A stretch of DNA of 64,000 nt from M30B80 sp965656935 (lineage in GTDB: Bacteria; Pseudomonadota; Alphaproteobacteria; Rhodobacterales; Rhodobacteraceae), in contig CBFHMG010000007.1 of assembly GCA_965656935.1 (NCBI GenBank), positions 1 through 64,000 on the forward strand. Reading direction: 5' to 3'. Shown piece after piece: positions 43,641 through 51,877 of this stretch. Position 1 is the first letter of the stretch, and each line of letters begins with the position of its first letter. The translations under genes and the position numbers were made by a program. Under the pieces are notes generated by a model that saw only the letters and a list, made by a program, of their open reading frames with translations, searched no databases and was not told the DNA's origin.

Positions 43641-44813
43641 ATGCAGGCCTCACAGCGGATTGCGAATATCACCGGCGGCGGCGATGACGGCTGGGGGCTG
43701 TTTTATAAGGCCCGCGCGATGATTGCCGCGGGCGAGCCTGTGCTGGAGCTGACCATCGGCGAGCATGATATCCGCACCGATCCACGCATCCTTGACGAGA
43801 TGCACCGCGCGGCAAAAGCGGGCCATACGGGCTATGCCAGTGTTCCGGGGATGGAAAGTTTACGCAAGGCGGTCGCACAGCGGGTGAGCCGCCAAACCGG
43901 GATTGCGACCACACAGGCGAATGTGCTGATCACTCCGGGGGGGCAGGCAGGGCTTTTCGCCGCCCATCACGCCACCTGTGACGAGGGCGCGCGCGCGCTG
44001 TTCATCGATCCCTATTATGCCACCTATCCCGGTGTGATCCGAGGCGTGGGTGCCCTGCCCGTCCCCGTGATTGCGCGGCCTGAGGACGGGTTCCAACCCA
44101 AAGCCGCAGCCCTTGAGGCTGTGGCCCCGCGCGCCTCTTCGCTTTTGATCAACAGCCCCAATAACCCGACAGGCGCTGTCTATTCACACGCCACATTGGA
44201 CATGATCGCCGATATCGCAACCAAGCAGGACCTTTGGATAATCTCGGATGAGGTCTATGACACGCAAATCTGGTCGGGCCGGCACCTCTCGATCCGCGCG
44301 CTGCCCCATATGGCCGAGCGGGTTTTGGTGGTGGGGTCGCTGTCAAAATCCCATGCGATGACAGGCTCGCGCATTGGCTGGGTGGTGGGGCCCGAGGAGA
44401 TGATCGCCCATATGACCAATCTGGCGACACATATCACCTATGGGGTTGCGGGCTATATTCAGGAGGCAGGGCTTTATGCGCTGTCGCTCGGGCCGGAATT
44501 CGAGGCCGAGATTGCCGCCCCCTTCCGCCGCCGCCGCGATTTGGCCTTGGCGCGCCTTGAAGGGCAGAGCGCCATCCGCGCCACCCCGCCCGAGGGCGCG
44601 ATGTATCTGATGCTGGATATCCGCGCCACGGGGCTGAGCGGCGAGGCCTTTGGCCATGCCCTGCTGGAGGCCGAAAAGATCGCCGTGATGCCGGGGGAAA
44701 GCTTTGGGCAGGCCGCCGCAGGCCATATCCGTGTGGCCCTGACCTTGCCCGATGCGCCTTTCGAGGATGCCTTTGCCCGCCTTGTAAATTTCGCGAAAGC
44801 TTTGGCAAAATAA
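43641..44813 (+). CDS. PLP-dependent aminotransferase, class I/II
   Basis: 390 residues from the ATG at 43641. Family elements are ELTIGEHDIRTDP, a NSPNNPTGAVYS loop, ISDEVYDTQIW, the PLP-lysine segment GSLSKSHAMTGSRIGW (Lys about 236) and a C-terminal IRVALTLPD arginine for the carboxylate. It resembles the aspartate/aromatic aminotransferase fold; the specific amino acid cannot be read. It stands alone with a shared terminator downstream. Confidence 0.9.
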   Translation: MQASQRIANITGGGDDGWGLFYKARAMIAAGEPVLELTIGEHDIRTDPRILDEMHRAAKAGHTGYASVPGMESLRKAVAQRVSRQTGIATTQANVLITPGGQAGLFAAHHATCDEGARALFIDPYYATYPGVIRGVGALPVPVIARPEDGFQPKAAALEAVAPRASSLLINSPNNPTGAVYSHATLDMIADIATKQDLWIISDEVYDTQIWSGRHLSIRALPHMAERVLVVGSLSKSHAMTGSRIGWVVGPEEMIAHMTNLATHITYGVAGYIQEAGLYALSLGPEFEAEIAAPFRRRRDLALARLEGQSAIRATPPEGAMYLMLDIRATGLSGEAFGHALLEAEKIAVMPGESFGQAAAGHIRVALTLPDAPFEDAFARLVNFAKALAK

Positions 44814-44814
44814 A

Positions 44815-44841
44815 ACGGCCAGAGGTAACGCCTCTGGCCGT
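44815..44841. terminator. Bidirectional terminator
   Basis: ACGGCCAGAGG pairs with CCTCTGGCCGT over a 5-nt loop (11-bp stem). It lies between convergent genes. On the minus strand TTTTATTTTG follows, so it is a good terminator for the outer-membrane protein gene; in the plus direction only CATTTG follows. Confidence 0.85.
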
Positions 44842-44861
44842 CATTTGTGCTCAGATTCGGG

Positions 44862-45467
44862 TTAGAAACGGTAGGACAGGCGCGCTGTGAGGGTGTTCAC
44901 ATCGACATTGATGCCTGTGCTGTCGAAATCCTCGAATTCATGGCGCAAAACCTCGCCCCCGACTTCCCATTGATTGCCCAGATCATAGGCAAGCCCTGCC
45001 CCGAAGAGATAGCCCATATCATCGCGCTCGACGCCGCTGAGCGTGGCACTGGCCTGCGCCGCACCGACCGTGCCGTAGATCAGCGTCTGGCCCAGATCAT
45101 AGCCCGCATTGAGCTTGAGGCGTAGAACATCATCGATGCTGCCTGCCCCGCCGCTCAATTCGATATCGCCCGCATTATAGCCTGCCTCGGCCCCGATCAC
45201 GGTTGTGCCGAAATCCCAACGATACCCGCCATGGATGCCAAAGAGGACATCATCGCCCTCAACCGCAGCCGCGCCATCGGTCGAGACATCGCCATAGCCC
45301 AATTGCGCACCCACATAGCCCCCGCCCCAATCGGCGCCCATATAGGGCATCGGGGCAGATTGCTCGAGCACCATCGGCTCGGGCGCGGGGTCATTCAGGC
45401 CGCCCGCAAAGCTGGGGGCTGCAATCGTGACAAAAGCGGCAAAAGCCGCAGGAGTTGTGAAACGCAT
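44862..45467 (-). CDS. Outer membrane beta-barrel protein (Omp25/RopB-like)
   Basis: 201 residues: a signal peptide (about 1-21, ending APSFA) and an eight-stranded barrel pattern with alternating strands (GGYVGAQLGYGDV, GIHGGYRWDFG, GAEAGYNAGDI) ending in the outer-membrane signature LSYRF with a terminal Phe. It is typical of small porin-like barrels in alphaproteobacteria. GGAG eight bases upstream sets the start. Confidence 0.88.
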   Translation of the reverse strand: MRFTTPAAFAAFVTIAAPSFAGGLNDPAPEPMVLEQSAPMPYMGADWGGGYVGAQLGYGDVSTDGAAAVEGDDVLFGIHGGYRWDFGTTVIGAEAGYNAGDIELSGGAGSIDDVLRLKLNAGYDLGQTLIYGTVGAAQASATLSGVERDDMGYLFGAGLAYDLGNQWEVGGEVLRHEFEDFDSTGINVDVNTLTARLSYRF

Positions 45468-45636
45468 AACTGTATCTCCATGATTGTTTGGGTCTCATTG
45501 CGTATGAGGCGGAGATAACGGCTTTAATCCGTGCCAAACGGGCGGGTGCGCTCACGGCTGTGTGAGATCAGGCCTGCAGGGCCAAATCACCGAGAAAACG
45601 GGCAAATCCCCGCCAAAGCGGGGCGCAAACAAGCGA

Positions 45637-45660
45637 AAACCGGCCAAGAGCGGCCGGTTT
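45637..45660 (-). terminator. Intrinsic terminator after eda
   Basis: AAACCGGCC pairs with GGCCGGTTT across a 6-nt loop; TTTTCG follows on the minus strand. It is 25 nt past the eda stop. Confidence 0.8.
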
Positions 45661-45684
45661 GCTGAATATCATTTCTGTGGTGGA

Positions 45685-46329
45685 TCAGTCGCGCGGCAAG
45701 GCGGCAGCGGCGCGCGCAATCTCGGTAATGGCTTCCCAATCGCCCGCCTCGACCAATGCTTTGGGAGCCACCCAAGACCCGCCACAACACATCACATTGG
45801 ACAGCGAGAGATAGTCCTGCGCGTTCTTGGTGGAGATGCCGCCTGTGGGACAAAAGCTGACCTGCGGGATCGGAGCACCGATTGCCTTGAGCGCGGGCGC
45901 ACCGCCAGAGGCCTCGGCGGGGAAGAATTTCAGCATGTCAAAGCCGCGCTCATAAAGGCGCATGACCTCGGAGGCCGTGGCAGCCCCTGGCAAAAGGGGC
46001 AGCCCGATTTCCTCGGCCGCATCCAGCAGCTTGTCTGTCGCGCCGGGCGCGACACCGAAAACCGCGCCCGCCTCTTTGGCATGGGCCACATCATCGGGGG
46101 TGAGCAAGGTGCCAGCGCCGACAAACCCGCCCTCGACCTGCGCCATTTCGCGGATCACATCCAAGGCAGCCTCGGTACGAAGGGTAACCTCGAGCGCGGG
46201 CAAACCGCCTGCGACCAGCGCCTGCGCCAGACCCTGAGCTTGGGAGGGATCTTCCACCACAAGAACGGGGATGATGGGCGCGAGAGATGCGATTTCCTTG
46301 GCTTTTGCCGATTGCAGTTGCGGGGTCAT
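45685..46329 (-). CDS. eda: KDPG/KHG aldolase
   Basis: Cleaves 2-keto-3-deoxy-6-phosphogluconate to pyruvate and glyceraldehyde 3-phosphate, the end of the Entner-Doudoroff branch. 214 residues with the Schiff-base lysine motif MLKFFPAEASGG (about residue 133), the GAGTLLTPDDV segment and CPTGGISTKNAQDYLSL. It lies 81 nt downstream of edd with repeat copy d in the gap, and forms one operon with it. Confidence 0.95.
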   Translation of the reverse strand: MTPQLQSAKAKEIASLAPIIPVLVVEDPSQAQGLAQALVAGGLPALEVTLRTEAALDVIREMAQVEGGFVGAGTLLTPDDVAHAKEAGAVFGVAPGATDKLLDAAEEIGLPLLPGAATASEVMRLYERGFDMLKFFPAEASGGAPALKAIGAPIPQVSFCPTGGISTKNAQDYLSLSNVMCCGGSWVAPKALVEAGDWEAITEIARAAAALPRD

Positions 46330-46371
46330 TGCGTTGTCCTTGGTGTTGCTGCGTCGGGATGAGGCTGGGAA

Positions 46372-46404
46372 GCCTCCGGCGGGAGTATTTTCAGGATAGA
46401 GAAG
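46372..46404 (-). repeat. Intergenic repeat element, copy d
   Basis: Reading the minus strand: AAAATACTCCCGCCGGAGGC, preceded by a CTTCTCTATCCT stretch. It shares AAATAC and CCGCCGGAGGCT with copy b. It lies between eda and edd. Eighteen bases of it match the start of pyrH (6794-6811) with one difference. Confidence 0.5.
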
Positions 46405-46410
46405 ACGGGA

Positions 46411-48216
46411 TCAGACCACCACCCCTGCGCCTGTGGAAGCGGGGCCTGCATTTTGGCGGAACACCTCGAATAATTCGCGGCCAATGCCATGGCTATTGGC
46501 GCTGAGATCGGGAGCAGCAGGGCTGCGGGCATCGACGCCTTCGGTCAGAACTTCAAGCTGGCCTTGAGCGGCATCGACGCGGATCAGATCGCCATCTTGC
46601 AGCTTGGCGATCAACCCGCCATCCAGCGCCTCAGGGGCGACATGGATGCAGGAGGGTACTTTGCCTGACGCGCCCGACATGCGGCCATCTGTGACCAGCG
46701 CGACCTTATGGCCCCGGTCTTGCAGCACCGCCAGAACAGGGGTCAGGGCGTGCAATTCGGGCATGCCATTGGCCTTGGGACCTTGGAAGCGCACAACCAC
46801 GACAGTGTCGCCTTGGAACTCATTGTTCTGGAAGGCTTTCTTGACGTCATCTTGGCTTTGGAACACACGGGCGGGGGCCTCAACCACGTGACGCTCGGGG
46901 GCGACGGCGGAGGCTTTCATCACGCCTTGGCCCAGATTGCCCTTCAGCTCCACCAAGCCGCCCGAGGTTTGGAAGGGGTCTTTGACGGGGCGCAGGATTT
47001 TTTCATTCAGGCTTTCGCGCGTGCCCTCCTCATAGACCAGCGCGCCATCTTTGAGTTTCGGCTCTTTGGTATAGAGCGACAGCCCATCCCCCAGAACGGT
47101 TTTGGCATCTTCATGCATCAGGCCTGCATCGAGCAATTCGCCGATCATATAGCCCAAACCACCTGCGGCATGGAAATGGTTCACATCGGCCAGACCATTG
47201 GGGTAGACCCGCGCCATCAGCGGGGTGGCTGCGGAAATTTCAGCGAAATCGGACAGCTCGAGGATCACGCCTGCGGCGCGCGCCATGGCGACCAGATGGA
47301 TCACAAGATTGGTCGAGCCACCCGTGGCCATCAGCCCGACCAGCCCGTTTACAAAGGCTTTTTCATCGAGAATATCGCAGACAGGGCGGAAATCATTGCC
47401 AAGGGCGGTGATTTGAGTGGCCCGTTCCGTGGCCAGATCGGTCAGTGCATCGCGCAAAGGCGTGTCGGGATTGACGAAGCTCGATCCGGGCAAATGCAGG
47501 CCCATGAATTCCATCAGCATCTGGTTGGAATTGGCCGTGCCATAAAAGGTGCAGGTGCCGATACCGTGATAGGAGGCCATCTCGGCCTCCATCAGCTTGT
47601 CGCGCCCGATCTCTCCGGTGGCGAATTGCTGGCGGATTTTGGCTTTCTTGTCATTGGGCAGGCCCGAGAGCATGGGGCCCGCAGGCACGAAAATACTGGG
47701 GAGATAGCCGAATGTGGCCGCGGCGATAATCAGGCCCGGAACGATCTTGTCGCAGACCCCCAGATAGAGCGCGGAATCAAAGGTGTTATGGGACAGCGCA
47801 ACCCCTGCGGCCAAGGCGATGACATCACGGGAAAACAGGCTCAATTCCATGCCGACCTGCCCTTGGGTGACCCCGTCACACATGGCGGGCACGCCACCTG
47901 CGACCTGCGCTGTGGCGCCTGAGCGGCGGGCGGCCTCCTTGATGCGGTCGGGATAGCTCGCGAAGGGTTTATGCGCCGACAGCATGTCATTATAGGCGGT
48001 CACAATCCCGATATTGGGCGCGCGCGCCTCGACCAGAGCGGGTTTATCCCCCTCCATCGCTGCATAGGCATGGGCTTGGTTGCCACAAGACAGATGCGCG
48101 CGGCGCGGACCGTCTTCGGCGGCGCGGCGCATCCGTTCGAGATAGAGCGCGCGGCTGTCGCGAGAGCGGTCCTCGATGGTCTTTGTGACTTTGGCGATAC
48201 GATCATCAAGTGGCAT
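46411..48216 (-). CDS. edd: 6-phosphogluconate dehydratase
   Basis: Makes KDPG from 6-phosphogluconate using a [4Fe-4S] cluster. The 601 residues include the ILVD_EDD-family signatures CDKIVPGL, GTCTFYGTANSNQMLMEFMG, VNGLVGLMATGGSTNLVIHL and the C-terminal VALVTDGRMSGASGKVPSCIHV. The start follows GGAGC six bases upstream. A LacI-type operator lies about 40 nt before the start. First gene of edd-eda. Confidence 0.96.
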   Translation of the reverse strand: MPLDDRIAKVTKTIEDRSRDSRALYLERMRRAAEDGPRRAHLSCGNQAHAYAAMEGDKPALVEARAPNIGIVTAYNDMLSAHKPFASYPDRIKEAARRSGATAQVAGGVPAMCDGVTQGQVGMELSLFSRDVIALAAGVALSHNTFDSALYLGVCDKIVPGLIIAAATFGYLPSIFVPAGPMLSGLPNDKKAKIRQQFATGEIGRDKLMEAEMASYHGIGTCTFYGTANSNQMLMEFMGLHLPGSSFVNPDTPLRDALTDLATERATQITALGNDFRPVCDILDEKAFVNGLVGLMATGGSTNLVIHLVAMARAAGVILELSDFAEISAATPLMARVYPNGLADVNHFHAAGGLGYMIGELLDAGLMHEDAKTVLGDGLSLYTKEPKLKDGALVYEEGTRESLNEKILRPVKDPFQTSGGLVELKGNLGQGVMKASAVAPERHVVEAPARVFQSQDDVKKAFQNNEFQGDTVVVVRFQGPKANGMPELHALTPVLAVLQDRGHKVALVTDGRMSGASGKVPSCIHVAPEALDGGLIAKLQDGDLIRVDAAQGQLEVLTEGVDARSPAAPDLSANSHGIGRELFEVFRQNAGPASTGAGVVV

Positions 48217-48255
48217 GACAAGCTCCGAATTTCCTCACTGTCGCCCGTATAGACC

Positions 48256-48267
48256 GTTAGCGCTAAC
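48256..48267. promoter_or_regulatory. LacI/GntR-type operator upstream of edd
   Basis: GTTAGCGCTAAC is a perfect 12-bp palindrome with the central CG typical of LacI-family operators. It sits in the presumed promoter zone, 40 nt before edd and 157 nt before the divergent YceI gene. A sugar- or gluconate-responsive LacI-type repressor, not present in the window, would be the expected ligand sensor. Confidence 0.6.
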
Positions 48268-48423
48268 AAAGCCAGAGGGAATAGTGCGGACAGATGGCCA
48301 CAGCGCATCATGTGCATCTTCGCACAGACCCTGTGGGTCGGCGGTGAATTGCGTGCAAAGGCAAAACCACGCAGGTCAGAGCTTATGCACTACCTCCCTC
48401 TCAGCAAAGAAAATGAGCTTGTT

Positions 48424-49002
48424 ATGAAAAATCTTCTTCTCTCGACCGTTTTGGGTGCCGCATTTGTAACGGCCGCCCATGCCGAGCCTGTGACCTATAT
48501 GCTCGATTCCTCCCATAGCCAGATCGTATTCAGCTATGACCATTTGGGCTTTTCCACCACCACGGGCATGTTCTCGGGCTTTGAAGGCAGCATCGAATTG
48601 GATGCCGAGAACCCTGCCGCTTCCAGCGTCGCAGTTTCCTTCCCTGCCTCCAGCCTGATCACTGGCTGGCCCGAGCGTGAAGCGCATCTGCTGTCGGATG
48701 ATTTCTTTAGCGCCGAGGCAAACCCGCTGGTCTCCTTCACCTCAACCTCAATTGAGGTCACTGGCGACACAACAGGCCTGATCACTGGCGATCTGACGAT
48801 CAATGGCATCACAAAACCTGTCGTGCTGGACACCGTGATGAACCAGATGTCCGAGCATCCGATGGCGAACCTACCATGGGTCGGGTTTGACGCGACAGCC
48901 ACGCTGCTGCGCTCGGATTTCGATATGGGCGCATTTGCACCCTTCGTAGGTGACGAGGTCGAAATCTATATCTCGATCGAAGCGATGGTGCCTGCTGAAT
49001 AA
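48424..49002 (+). CDS. Periplasmic YceI family protein
   Basis: 192 residues: signal peptide (about 1-20, ending AAHA-EP) and a YceI domain (YMLDSSHSQIVFSYDHLGFS, EGSIELD, REAHLLSDDFF, ITGDLTINGITKPVVLD). YceI proteins form a lipocalin-like barrel that binds isoprenoid-type lipids such as polyprenyl quinone or fatty acids. The ATG at 48424 was preferred to longer alternatives because the upstream part is not a signal. It converges on another YceI-domain protein fused to cytochrome b561. Confidence 0.9.
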   Translation: MKNLLLSTVLGAAFVTAAHAEPVTYMLDSSHSQIVFSYDHLGFSTTTGMFSGFEGSIELDAENPAASSVAVSFPASSLITGWPEREAHLLSDDFFSAEANPLVSFTSTSIEVTGDTTGLITGDLTINGITKPVVLDTVMNQMSEHPMANLPWVGFDATATLLRSDFDMGAFAPFVGDEVEIYISIEAMVPAE

Positions 49003-49023
49003 GCGCCACGCATTTAACAAAAG

Positions 49024-49056
49024 AAAGGCCGCGGGATCGCTCCTGCGGCCTTTTTT
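49024..49056. terminator. Terminator shared by the convergent YceI and cytochrome b561-YceI genes
   Basis: AAAGGCCGC pairs with GCGGCCTTT, extended by GGGA/TCCT to about 13 bp with a TCGC loop, then TTTTTT on the plus strand. It is a strong plus-strand terminator. On the minus strand CTTTC follows, a weaker T run. Confidence 0.88.
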
Positions 49057-49075
49057 CTTGCGCGGGTGTAAGGGT

Positions 49076-50260
49076 TTATTCCGCCTTTGTCGCGGTCAGG
49101 CTGACCTCGACCCCGACCGAGAACCCGACCGAGCTTTCATCGGGGTAATCCGCCCCCATGCCGAAATCGCGGCGGTCCAATTGGGTGCGGCCTGACATGG
49201 TCGCGCTGCCGTCCTGGATATCGAGATCAAAGTCCAACGTGACAGGCACCACCTGCCCGACCAGCGTCAGACTGCCCGTGGCGCTATGGGCCGCCCCTTC
49301 GATGCGGGTGATCTCGGCCTCGAAGACCGCTTGGGCAAATTGCGCGACATCGAAAAACTCAGGCCCCGTGGCCTGATCGGTGACCGAGCCGAGGCTGAGC
49401 GAACCTGTGTCGATCACCACCTCGACCTGCCCTGCCCCCGTGGCGGGGTCATATTCAATACCCGCTTGCCATATGTCGAAGTGCCCTGACACAGGCGCGC
49501 CCAATTGCGTGACGGTGATGGAGAGATCGCCCTCCTCCACCACCCAGCCCGAGGCGGGAAGCGGGGCGCTTTGGGCAAGCGTCGCCTCCTCATGGGTGGG
49601 GGCGAAAACGGTAAGTGCGCTGCCGATCACCAGCGCCCAGACCAGCAAGGCCGCCATTGCGGGGGCCGCGTGTTTGCCAGATTTTTGGCCCGCATCGCCT
49701 GCATCAGCCCCGCGCCACATCCGCGCCAAGGTGGCATCATGGTCAAACCAAGCATGTTTCAGCGCACCGCTGATATGGGCCGCGATGGTGGCGGCCAGCA
49801 CAAGCCCCGCCAACCAATGCAGATTTGCCGCCCAATGTGCGATCTGCTCGGATTTGGGGATGAAAGGCAGGTCTTGACCAAAGGGCCACCAGATCGGGGC
49901 AAAGCCCACCTCGGCGGAATGCATCACCCAGCCCGAAAGCGGCAAGATGAAGATCGCGGCGTAAAGCAGCCAATGCGCGGTTTCAGCGGCGAAGGTCTCG
50001 AGCCGTCTTTCAGGGTGCAGCGCCACAGGGCGCGGCTGAAGAAAGGCCCAGATCACCCGCAGCACTGCAAGGGCCAGCACGGCCATGCCAATGGTTTTAT
50101 GGCTGGAATAAAGCGTCTGGAGGAAATCCACCGTCTCGGCATTGCGCGGCGTGAATTTCCCCCAAAGCCCGAGCGCGATATCAATCAGGATCAGCAGGGC
50201 AATCGACCAATGGAAAAATCGGGCGGCCGCGCCATAGCGGGTGGCGGTATTTGTCAGCAT
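49076..50260 (-). CDS. Cytochrome b561 fused to YceI domain
   Basis: 394 residues. The N-terminal part (about 1-180) is a four-helix cytochrome b561: histidines in FFHWSIALL (His17), YSSHKTIGM (His54) and AANLHWLAG/AHISGALKHA are candidate heme ligands. One further helix (203-219) anchors a periplasmic YceI domain (about 238-394: ASGWVVEEGDLSI, SGHFDIWQAGIEYDP, LDRRDFGMGADYPDESSVG). The fusion suggests that b561 electron transfer serves a quinone or lipid held by the YceI barrel, as inference. Confidence 0.9.
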   Translation of the reverse strand: MLTNTATRYGAAARFFHWSIALLILIDIALGLWGKFTPRNAETVDFLQTLYSSHKTIGMAVLALAVLRVIWAFLQPRPVALHPERRLETFAAETAHWLLYAAIFILPLSGWVMHSAEVGFAPIWWPFGQDLPFIPKSEQIAHWAANLHWLAGLVLAATIAAHISGALKHAWFDHDATLARMWRGADAGDAGQKSGKHAAPAMAALLVWALVIGSALTVFAPTHEEATLAQSAPLPASGWVVEEGDLSITVTQLGAPVSGHFDIWQAGIEYDPATGAGQVEVVIDTGSLSLGSVTDQATGPEFFDVAQFAQAVFEAEITRIEGAAHSATGSLTLVGQVVPVTLDFDLDIQDGSATMSGRTQLDRRDFGMGADYPDESSVGFSVGVEVSLTATKAE

Positions 50261-50468
50261 GTGGCTCTCGCTTTGATAAGGTTCGATGCGGGTCTACGCG
50301 AATTCAAAGCGCGGCACATTGCCTGTGCGCACACATGGGCTGTGCAGCTATTCACGGCTGACGGGAGGTGGGGCCCTTCGCCCGACCCTAGCAAACGAGC
50401 AAACCATTTGCTTGATCGCCACATCTTTACTGGGCAAACTAGAAAACAGAAATGGAAAGGCTTTATAA

Positions 50469-51815
50469 ATGGACTTATTTTTAGTTTTATTAGTTATTTG
50501 GCTGCTGTTGCCAATCCTGCTTTTGATCCTTTGGCTTCGCGCTCGCTACGCAAAAACCCGAACTGAAGAACGACTGAAGGAAGTCGAAGAAGATGCACAC
50601 GCTCTGACTGTAAAGTACGCGCCTATTGCATCTATTGAGGACAAAGTCTCATCGCTTGAGGAAACAAAAGCGGAAATAAAGAACCAAATCGAAATAATTC
50701 GTAAGAACTATTCGGAAAAACACAAGACGCTGAAAAAACTGGAAAAACAGGTGGCAGTTTTCGACGAACAACTCTCGTTTGCTGAGTTGGGCGTCTATGA
50801 ACCCCATTTTGAATTCAACGATTCTGAAGAATACAAACAGGAGATCAAACGTATCCGCGACCGCCAGAAAGCGATGATCACCGCCAAAACGTCAACGCTT
50901 TGTCCGACTGATTGGCAGGTAGATGGAAGCCGTTCAAAGGGACAGACTATGATCAACCGACAGACCCGTTTGACAATGCGCGCTTTCAACAACGAATGCG
51001 AAGCTGCAATCGCAAACACCCGCTGGAACAACGTAAATGCGATGGAAAATCGCATTTTGAACGCTGCTAAGCAAATCGACAAATCCAATGAGTCAATGAA
51101 CCTGCGCATCAGTGAACAATACGTTAGCCTTAAACTGGACGAATTGCATACAACCCACGAGTACCGAGAGCGCCTCAAGAAGGAAAAAGAAGAGCGCTCT
51201 GAGCTGGTCCGTGCCGAACGAGAAGAAAAGAAACTTATCGCAGAAGCTGAAGCCGCAGCACGCGAAGAAGAACGATACCATAAGCTCTTGTCCAAAGCGC
51301 GCTTAGAGGCGGGCGCAGATGAAAGCCGCATTGCGGAACTTGAAGCTGCGTTGGCCGAAGCACAAGCAACAAGCGAACGCGCGCGCGCAATGGCTGAGAT
51401 GACCAAGTGTGGATATGTTTACGTAATTTCGAACATAGGTTCATTTGGCGAGGATGTAGTCAAAATCGGACTAACGAGACGGCTTGAGCCAGACGACAGG
51501 GTAAAAGAGCTTGGTGATGCAAGTGTCCCTTTTGGCTTCGATACACACGCAATGATCTACTCTGATGAAGCCCCAGCCCTGGAAAACGCTCTTCACAAAG
51601 AATTTGCAGAGCGTCGCGTGAACGCTGCCAATATGCGGAAAGAATTTTTTCGGGTTGGCTTGAAGGAGGTTGAAGAAGCGGTGAGACGACTCGCACCATC
51701 TGCAACCTTTTTCTCAGACCGCGAGGCTCAGGACTGGCATGAAACCCTATCCCGTCGAAAAGAAGCACTAATCGAAATGGCCAAGCCATCGGACGAATTT
51801 CCGGAAACGATATGA
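50469..51815 (+). CDS. Membrane-anchored DUF4041/GIY-YIG nuclease (SNIPE-like anti-phage protein)
   Basis: 448 residues. One N-terminal membrane helix (about 3-24, leucine/isoleucine rich, then R-A-R), a coiled coil (30-105), a DUF4041 domain (about 105-230; e.g. SKGQTMINRQTRLTMRAFN, NNVNAMENRILNAAKQIDK), a second charged coiled coil (230-312), and a T5orf172/Mug113-type GIY-YIG nuclease (about 315-400): GYVYVISN, VKIGLTRR, DRVKELG, ALENALHKEF with the conserved Glu. From memory this is the layout of SNIPE, a membrane nuclease that cuts phage DNA at entry. The gene is AT-richer than its neighbours, with unusual codon use, and stands alone: it looks acquired. Ribosome site AAAGG, eight bases before the ATG. 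Confidence 0.85.
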   Translation: MDLFLVLLVIWLLLPILLLILWLRARYAKTRTEERLKEVEEDAHALTVKYAPIASIEDKVSSLEETKAEIKNQIEIIRKNYSEKHKTLKKLEKQVAVFDEQLSFAELGVYEPHFEFNDSEEYKQEIKRIRDRQKAMITAKTSTLCPTDWQVDGSRSKGQTMINRQTRLTMRAFNNECEAAIANTRWNNVNAMENRILNAAKQIDKSNESMNLRISEQYVSLKLDELHTTHEYRERLKKEKEERSELVRAEREEKKLIAEAEAAAREEERYHKLLSKARLEAGADESRIAELEAALAEAQATSERARAMAEMTKCGYVYVISNIGSFGEDVVKIGLTRRLEPDDRVKELGDASVPFGFDTHAMIYSDEAPALENALHKEFAERRVNAANMRKEFFRVGLKEVEEAVRRLAPSATFFSDREAQDWHETLSRRKEALIEMAKPSDEFPETI

Positions 51816-51877
51816 ATGCCAAGACTAACTTGGGCGTAACTTCCACGAAATTTTAAAACGCGACAACTTCTCGCCCC

